Assembly: GCF_024346455.1 (NCBI RefSeq)
Contig: NZ_JAGQCY010000006.1
Location: 1 to 64,000 of the forward strand
From: Cyanobium sp. Aljojuca 7A6
Lineage (GTDB): Bacteria; Cyanobacteriota; Cyanobacteriia; PCC-6307; Cyanobiaceae
DNA length: 64,000 nucleotides
Reading direction: 5' to 3'
The translations under genes were made by a program, and so were the position numbers. This document shows, one piece after another, positions 59,012 through 64,000 of this stretch. Below the pieces are notes generated by a model. It did no database searches and had not been told where the DNA came from. It saw only the letters and a program-made list of their open reading frames with translations. Positions within the stretch are counted from its first letter, which is position 1. Every line of letters begins with the position of its first letter.

Positions 59012-60505
59012 ATGACCGTTGCTTCTCCTGCTGCCGCGGCCTCGCCTGCCTACGAGCGCTCCGACTGGGCCAGCTCCTTCCGCAATGTCAGCGAGGAGCT
59101 CACTGATGTCTCTCTGGTGGCCACCCGGGGCGAGATCCCTGCCGATCTGAACGGCACCCTCTACCGCAATGGACCCGGCCGTCTCGAGCGCGGCGGCCAC
59201 TGGGTTCATCATCCTTTCGACGGCGACGGGATGATCACCGCCCTGCGGTTCGACGCCGGCGGCGCCCAGCTCAGCAACCGCTTCGTGCGCACTGAGGCCT
59301 GGCTGGAGGAGGAGAAGGCCGGCGCCTACCTGTACCGCGGCGTGTTCGGCACACCCAAGCCGGGTGGGGCCCTCGCCAATGCCTTTGACCTGCGGCTCAA
59401 GAACATCGCCAACACCCATGTGGTGCGGCTTGGCGACCAGCTCCTCGCCCTCTGGGAAGCCAGCTCCCCCCATGCCCTGGATCCGCTCAGCCTCGAAACG
59501 CGGGGATTGAGCCTGCTGGATGGAGTCCTCAAGCCAGGTGAGGCCTTCAGCGCCCATCCCCGCTTCGATCCCGGCCACCATGGAGCGTCCCGGATGGTCA
59601 CCTTCGGGGTGAAGGCCGGTCCCCGCAGCACGGTGCGGCTGATGGAGTTTGCCGCCGAGGGTTCTGAGGCGGGCACCCTTCTGGCCGACTCCAGCCACAG
59701 CTTCCCTGGATTTGCGTTTCTGCACGATTTCGCCATCACCCCCAACTGGGCGGTGTTCCTGCAGAACGCGATTGATTTCAATCCACTCCCCTTCGTGCTC
59801 GGCCGCAAAGGAGCCGCCCAGTGCCTCAAATCCCGCCCCGGCGCCCGGGGCCAGTTCTGGTTGATTCCTCGCCAGGACGGGGCTTTCGCTGGCCAGGAGC
59901 CGCGGCTGCTGGAAGCCCCAGAGGGTTTCGTGTTTCATCACCTCAACGCCTGGGAAGACGGCGATGCCGTAGTGATCGACAGCATCTATTACGCCGATTT
60001 CCCGTCCATTGGTCCCGATCAGGACTACAAGGAAGTGGATTTCGATCGCATTCCGGCCGGCCTGCTGGAGCGCTGCCGTCTCGATCTGGCCAGCGGCACG
60101 GTCACAGCCACCCGGCTGAGCGAGCGCACCTGCGAATTTGCCATGGTGCCCCCGGCCCGGGTGGGGCTCGAGAGCCGCTACGCCTGGATGGCAGTAGCCG
60201 AGCGGGAACAGGGCAACGATCCGCTCCAGGCCCTGATGAAGCTGGATCTCCACAGTGGCGAAACGCAGGTCTGGAGCGCCGCGCCGCGGGGATTCGTCAG
60301 TGAGCCGATCATGGTGCCGCGTCCCGGCGCGACGGCTGAGGATGACGGTTGGGTTCTCGGCCTGTTCTGGAACGGGGCCCGCAGCGCCAGCGATCTGGTG
60401 GTGCTGGATGCCGCCTCCATGGAGGAGCAGGCGTTGGTGGAGTTGCCCCTGTCGATTCCCCACGGCCTGCACGGCAGTTGGGTGGCGGCCCTGAGTGGCT
60501 GCTGA
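59012..60505 (+). CDS. Carotenoid cleavage oxygenase
   Basis: A 497-residue non-heme iron oxygenase of the RPE65/apocarotenoid oxygenase family. The N-terminal GTLYRNGPGRLERGGHWVHHPFDGDGMI (about residues 45-72) and the His-containing stretches SAHPRFDPGH, FLHDFAIT, HHLNAWEDGD and SIPHGLHGSW provide the four iron ligands expected. It should cleave a carotenoid or apocarotenoid; whether it yields retinal or another product is not decided here. A TGATAAT-like -10 element lies about 45 bases upstream. Confidence 0.95.
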   Translation: MTVASPAAAASPAYERSDWASSFRNVSEELTDVSLVATRGEIPADLNGTLYRNGPGRLERGGHWVHHPFDGDGMITALRFDAGGAQLSNRFVRTEAWLEEEKAGAYLYRGVFGTPKPGGALANAFDLRLKNIANTHVVRLGDQLLALWEASSPHALDPLSLETRGLSLLDGVLKPGEAFSAHPRFDPGHHGASRMVTFGVKAGPRSTVRLMEFAAEGSEAGTLLADSSHSFPGFAFLHDFAITPNWAVFLQNAIDFNPLPFVLGRKGAAQCLKSRPGARGQFWLIPRQDGAFAGQEPRLLEAPEGFVFHHLNAWEDGDAVVIDSIYYADFPSIGPDQDYKEVDFDRIPAGLLERCRLDLASGTVTATRLSERTCEFAMVPPARVGLESRYAWMAVAEREQGNDPLQALMKLDLHSGETQVWSAAPRGFVSEPIMVPRPGATAEDDGWVLGLFWNGARSASDLVVLDAASMEEQALVELPLSIPHGLHGSWVAALSGC

Positions 60506-60791
60506 ACAACCCTTCCAGCCGCGAGAGCAAGGCCCAACGGAATTGAGAGGATGCGCTGTCTGCACCAGAGGAGCGGCCCCCTGTTCTCATCCAGCTCCAC
60601 CTCAAACCGGGCTGAGCGGGGTGATCAACGGAGATCTGGCTCCGGGACGCCGGCACTGACATCAGGAAGCACCGCTCGCGTTGGTCAACATGCCTGTCGA
60701 TGGCGCTGTCCATGGCGAGCCCAGACCAATACTGCGTTGCGGGACCAGGATCGTCCGTTATGTCAGCAGCCTTTTGGCGGATTCATGTGGG
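60506..60791. other. Gene-poor stretch after the carotenoid oxygenase
   Basis: No coding sequence was recognised on either strand. Composition shifts from GC-rich to lower GC across it, marking the start of the right-hand accessory segment. Short frames are present but show no family motif. Confidence 0.5.
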
Positions 60792-61844
60792 TCAGGTCAA
60801 GGGACGGGCTATGAAGTTGGTCGCACTGGCTGACAGAAACCTCTCAAGGCTTAGCGGATTTGAGGCGGTGTGAGGATCCAGGGGTAGATTGTGGATGCCC
60901 ATGAATGAATTCGTGAGCAGGCTGAAAATATCTGCTCTCTTGGTATCTTTGTGCGATTCGAATATAATCCATGGCTTGCGCTCTACGAGCATTCTCTGCA
61001 TGCCACGCAACACGCATATCTCGTGTCCCTCGGTGTCAATCTTTATCAGAATCTTGCCTTGCCTCATTGTCTGGATCCAGTCATCCAGCTGTATTTGGTC
61101 TACATCCTCCGACACTAGTTGTTCGCCAGAGCCGAGTTTGATTCTTTGATCAGGGTTGGTCACTCCCAGCCAGGGCTGCGTCGGAGGGTAGGTGAGTGTG
61201 ATCGGTTCATCCCGATCGCCCACCGCTACGGGGATAAGATTGGGCTTGAGACTATTGCGCTTACAGACATCCAGAAAATACCGGTGACAGCTGCGGTTGG
61301 GCTCAAAGGTAAACGTATCTTTGACGCCAAGCGCTAGCATCAATAGCGAGTGAGTTCCATAGTTCGCTCCGACATCAAGGAAGATATCTGGTTTGCAGTC
61401 ATCCGACTTCAGCAGATTAAAGTAGGTGTCCTTGACTTCGATGTCATGGCCAAGGAAGGCTAGATTCAAATCCCAGTGGAGCCAGTAGCTTCCTTTTTCT
61501 AGAGGAAGGACGAGTTGAGAATCCTCAATATCTAGACGCCAGCTCCCGTCGGTCTGAAAGGATCGCCCAGTTCGGAATACCTTGGCGAAATGCTCATATA
61601 AACTGACTTTTTGATTCCGACTAAGGTGATTGTAGATTTGGTTCAATAGGCTTCTTGGCCAGCGGTTGCTGGCCATTGCCTTTATGCTTCTGCGCGCGAC
61701 CGGCCATAGGGTTTGGGCCTTGATTTGGCGTAGACGATTTTGAAGTTTCGCTTCCACAGACGTGATAAGGATGGTGGCAGTCAGATTGTAAGCTGATCCT
61801 AAGGTGGTTGCTTGATCTGGATTGTCGCTGACGTTAGGCTGCAA
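60792..61844 (-). CDS. FkbM-family methyltransferase
   Basis: A 350-residue SAM-dependent methyltransferase. The SAM-binding motif is FLDVGANYGTHSLLMLALG (about residues 155-173), followed by FEPNRSCHRYF and later LIKIDTEGHEICVLRG, all hallmarks of the FkbM fold. Such enzymes often O-methylate sugars of surface glycans. The first 100 residues form an extra basic N-terminal region. Codon use is less GC-rich than in the core genes. It lies downstream of the DXD glycosyltransferase gene, with 115 bases between. Confidence 0.9.
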   Translation of the reverse strand: MQPNVSDNPDQATTLGSAYNLTATILITSVEAKLQNRLRQIKAQTLWPVARRSIKAMASNRWPRSLLNQIYNHLSRNQKVSLYEHFAKVFRTGRSFQTDGSWRLDIEDSQLVLPLEKGSYWLHWDLNLAFLGHDIEVKDTYFNLLKSDDCKPDIFLDVGANYGTHSLLMLALGVKDTFTFEPNRSCHRYFLDVCKRNSLKPNLIPVAVGDRDEPITLTYPPTQPWLGVTNPDQRIKLGSGEQLVSEDVDQIQLDDWIQTMRQGKILIKIDTEGHEICVLRGMQRMLVERKPWIIFESHKDTKRADIFSLLTNSFMGIHNLPLDPHTASNPLSLERFLSASATNFIARPLT

Positions 61845-61959
61845 TCACTTAAGCTGAGAGAGATTGAGTCATTGGTTGAGATATTTGGCTCAACGCTCTC
61901 TTCTCGCTGAGTGTAATTTGCGTTGATGTGAAAAAGAGCTTGCAGGTGATTTTCCTGCA

Positions 61960-62868
61960 TCATCTGGTATTCATCAGCTGACGCAGAGACCCGATGAATT
62001 GCCGTGCCAGCTTCCGCAACCACGCGAGAGGGAAGAACAGCAAAGACTGGGGAAACTCCGGCATGACCAGTGGAGTTTGGGATCTTCGATAATCACGGTA
62101 GAGTGTACGGTGTGCGTTGGGATTCTCGGTTTTCTCGAAGATGCTGTAACCCAATCCCAAATCGGCAATGTTGCTAATCAATCGATGGGAATGAAGTTCC
62201 TTGATGGGATGGATGGCTAGCGTGTAGGCAACGGGACCAGTTGTGCGGACGACTGCATCCCATGGATGTAGGAAAGAAAAGGGATTGAAGGAATCGATGT
62301 TCTTGATCACGTTGGCGATCACCGCAGCCAGATATGGATGTCCTCGTGACGCGATGATGTACCACTGCTGGTATTCACCTCCGGCAATGCCTTTGAGTCG
62401 CCAGTGGGTTCCCCAGCCGGCATACTGACTGCCTGGAGAATGATCCCATTGGCTCAGCAGGAAGGCATCATCGTCACGCAAGATGCTGGATAGAGGCAAT
62501 GTCAGCCTGGTCTTGATATCTAGATAAACGCCACCGTAGTGATAGAGGCAAAGATAGCGAAACAGATCGGCTCGGGCGGCGCCGAAACTGGGATCAATGC
62601 GGTTATACCTGGCGAGGATCGCTTTCCCGTATATCTCCGCAATGAAGTCTTCGCAATCGCTGTCTTCGTAGAAGCGATAGGCAAAGTCAGGATTGAGTGC
62701 TTCTATGGCGCAGCAGTTATCCGCCAGGACGATCGGCAGACGGCTTCTGGCGCTGAACGTCTGGTGGATGATTCTGGGAATGCCCAGGGAGGCCGGTGGA
62801 TGGGATTGGAGGGACGACGTTGCCAGCAGCCATTCACTGGCCTGATTCATCCCAGTCCGCATCTGCAT
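61960..62868 (-). CDS. DXD-type glycosyltransferase (GT32-like)
   Basis: A 302-residue GT-A enzyme of the Gly_transf_sug / capsular polysaccharide group. IPRIIHQTFSARSRLP, YRFYEDSDCEDFIAE, RADLFRYLCLYHYGGVYLDIK (containing the DxD-like metal site) and LKGIAGGEYQQWY define the family. The C-terminus is hydrophobic and basic. Donor sugar unknown. It probably works with the FkbM gene downstream to build and methylate a surface glycan (inference). Confidence 0.88.
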   Translation of the reverse strand: MQMRTGMNQASEWLLATSSLQSHPPASLGIPRIIHQTFSARSRLPIVLADNCCAIEALNPDFAYRFYEDSDCEDFIAEIYGKAILARYNRIDPSFGAARADLFRYLCLYHYGGVYLDIKTRLTLPLSSILRDDDAFLLSQWDHSPGSQYAGWGTHWRLKGIAGGEYQQWYIIASRGHPYLAAVIANVIKNIDSFNPFSFLHPWDAVVRTTGPVAYTLAIHPIKELHSHRLISNIADLGLGYSIFEKTENPNAHRTLYRDYRRSQTPLVMPEFPQSLLFFPLAWLRKLARQFIGSLRQLMNTR

Positions 62869-62947
62869 CGTTCAACGTCCCCGGCACATCAGGAACACCT
62901 GGAAACCCTAAGGGGTTTGCCCCTGATCGGCAGGCCGCAAGCTGGCT

Positions 62948-63112
62948 TCAGCCGCGGGAAAAGCGGGTGAAGGTGGCGGGGGAGAAAAGGTGCCCCTCGG
63001 CCAGGGCAATGGCCACCACGGCATCGGCATCAGCCGCCGCGTCCACCCGGGCCTTGAGAGCGGGATCGGCGGCCACCTTGGTGAGGAAGGCGTTGAGTTG
63101 GGATTTCGACAT
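62948..63112 (-). CDS. Nif11-type leader-like peptide
   Basis: A 54-residue peptide with the Nif11 signature MSKSQLNAFLTKVAADPALK followed by AAADADAVVAIALAEGH. Nif11-type leaders guide maturation of ribosomal peptides (including prochlorosins) in picocyanobacteria. Here the sequence ends 12 residues after the leader-like part (PATFTRFSRG) with no double-glycine cleavage site or Cys/Ser/Thr-rich core, and no LanM or radical SAM enzyme is nearby. It may therefore be a core-less relative or a truncated precursor. Codon use is GC-rich. Confidence 0.8.
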   Translation of the reverse strand: MSKSQLNAFLTKVAADPALKARVDAAADADAVVAIALAEGHLFSPATFTRFSRG

Positions 63113-63194
63113 GGGACCATTGGCTAACGGATGACTCTGTCCTACTCCCTTGCAGGGCCCCTCCACTGGTCACGCCTCGTATCATGAGCGCACC

Positions 63195-63491
63195 ATGGCC
63201 TGGTTCATCAAAACCGAATCCTTTCTCCTCCCCCATGACCAGGTGATTCCTCACTTGCGGGCGCATCGGTGCTGGGTGGACAAGCTCCGCCTGGGAGGAC
63301 AGCGCATCAGCAGTGGCTACCTGGTGGATGGCGATGGCAAACCAGGCGGTGGCGGCCTGCTGCTGCTTGAGGCGCCCGACCATGCGGCGGCTCAAGCACT
63401 GGTGCTCCAGGATCCGATGATCGTCAGTGGCTGTGTGGAGTGGACGTTGCAGGGGTGGGTTGCGACCGTTGGGGATCTGGGGGTGGGCTGA
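63195..63491 (+). CDS. YciI-like small protein
   Basis: A 98-residue protein resembling the YCII-related domain (MAWFIKTESFLLP, HRCWVDKLRLGGQRISSGYL, LLLEAPDHAAAQALVLQDPMI). YciI-type proteins have a ferredoxin-like fold with a conserved His; their role is unclear. The ATG at 63195 was chosen over 63150 because of the standard motif start. The next gene begins three bases after the stop, so they may be co-transcribed. Confidence 0.78.
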   Translation: MAWFIKTESFLLPHDQVIPHLRAHRCWVDKLRLGGQRISSGYLVDGDGKPGGGGLLLLEAPDHAAAQALVLQDPMIVSGCVEWTLQGWVATVGDLGVG

Positions 63492-63493
63492 GG

Positions 63494-64000
63494 ATGGATC
63501 GACGTCTCCTGGTAATCTCAAGGATTGGCGTCGGCCCTCCATACGCCGGCAACCGAAGCCGTATGGCGGCGTTGCTCGAAGATTTCCATTCTCTGGGTTG
63601 TGAGATCCATTTTGCAGGCGTTGATCTTTCTGCAGAAGAGAAACGGGAGACGCAGAAGGTGGTCGATCGGTGGATCCACGACTTCGTCTGGCCTGAGGAT
63701 GACCGACGCCCTTTGGCGTCTCGGATCAGACGTCGATTGATCTTGCTGTGGCGCCAGATCCGTACCAATTGTTGTCAAGACCAAAAGATTGCAATCACAA
63801 CTTTCAATAGTCCTCTGGATGACTGGTTTCATCCGTCATGGCTGTCTGAAGTACGTCGACTCCAGAGGGTCGGCGGGTATAGGCGGGTACTTGTGTCCTA
63901 TGTCATTCATTCAGCTTTCTTTGCTGCCTTTGACTCAGAATGCCTCAAGATTCTTGACTGCCATGACGTGTTCACGAATCGGAATAACATGCTCCGTGAA
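63494..64000 (+). CDS. Glycosyltransferase, GT4-like, 5' part only
   Basis: Open frame of 169 codons from the ATG at 63494 to the right edge. The N-terminus LLVISRIGVGPPYAGNRSRM resembles the glycine-rich loop of GT-B enzymes, and LDCHDVFTNRNNMLRE near residues 154-169 matches the DTHDVFxDR motif of a GT4-like subgroup. Codon use is AT-richer than in the core genes. The catalytic C-terminal domain is outside the window. Confidence 0.75.
   Translation, partial: MDRRLLVISRIGVGPPYAGNRSRMAALLEDFHSLGCEIHFAGVDLSAEEKRETQKVVDRWIHDFVWPEDDRRPLASRIRRRLILLWRQIRTNCCQDQKIAITTFNSPLDDWFHPSWLSEVRRLQRVGGYRRVLVSYVIHSAFFAAFDSECLKILDCHDVFTNRNNMLRE

Overview
The window looks like chromosome from a high-GC alpha-picocyanobacterium (Cyanobium / freshwater-brackish Synechococcus type). 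Reasons: the compact rubA-ycf48-psbE-psbF-psbL-psbJ operon, ndhC-ndhK-ndhJ, heme oxygenase, magnesium chelatase chlD, the glycolate dehydrogenase subunits glcE and glcF, a carotenoid oxygenase, a small Nif11-type peptide, very short intergenic gaps and GC-rich third codon positions. Species assignment is an inference; no rRNA or tRNA gene was recognised.

Layout. 1-4.7 kb: the 5' part of glycogen phosphorylase (runs off the left edge), a cation/proton antiporter, a small membrane protein and an alpha/beta hydrolase. 4.7-11.9 kb: three tandem, translationally coupled acyltransferase-SGNH genes followed by an aldose-epimerase-like gene; their membrane halves are almost copies of each other and their C-terminal halves have diverged. 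11.9-18.6 kb: carbon metabolism (glcE, a four-carbon acid sugar kinase, glcF, icd), a small unknown gene and ho1. 18.7-35.4 kb: surface-polysaccharide genes (glycosyltransferases, an ABC flippase-like exporter, an RgpF-like protein, a polytopic membrane protein, galE, and a UDP-glucuronate branch of ugd, UDP-xylose synthase and UDP-glucuronate 4-epimerase), with the UvrD-type helicase and the CCA-adding enzyme interspersed. 35.4-40.9 kb: hisS, the photosystem II assembly/cytochrome b559 operon and ndhCKJ.

40.9-45.6 kb is an accessory island of visibly lower GC. It holds an FrhB-like iron-sulfur protein and a polysaccharide pyruvyl transferase, separated by a mosaic of broken insertion sequences and followed by a decayed IS5-like transposase. 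45.6-60.5 kb returns to core genes: yvcK, an MlaF/MlaD-like lipid transport pair, chlD, folK, a NUDIX hydrolase, photolyase, a DegT aminotransferase, a lipoprotein, a phosphopantetheinyl transferase divergent from fabI, carbonic anhydrase, hisB and a carotenoid oxygenase. 60.8-64.0 kb is again lower in GC: an FkbM methyltransferase, a DXD-type glycosyltransferase, a Nif11-like peptide, a YciI-like protein and the start of another glycosyltransferase that runs off the right edge.

The main theme is cell-envelope glycan building: sugar-nucleotide supply (galE, ugd, uxs, glucuronate epimerase), glycosyl transfer, flipping, and decoration with acyl, pyruvyl and methyl groups. The most unusual structures are the triple acyltransferase array, which looks built to diversify acyl decoration, and the IS-split FrhB/pyruvyl-transferase cassette.
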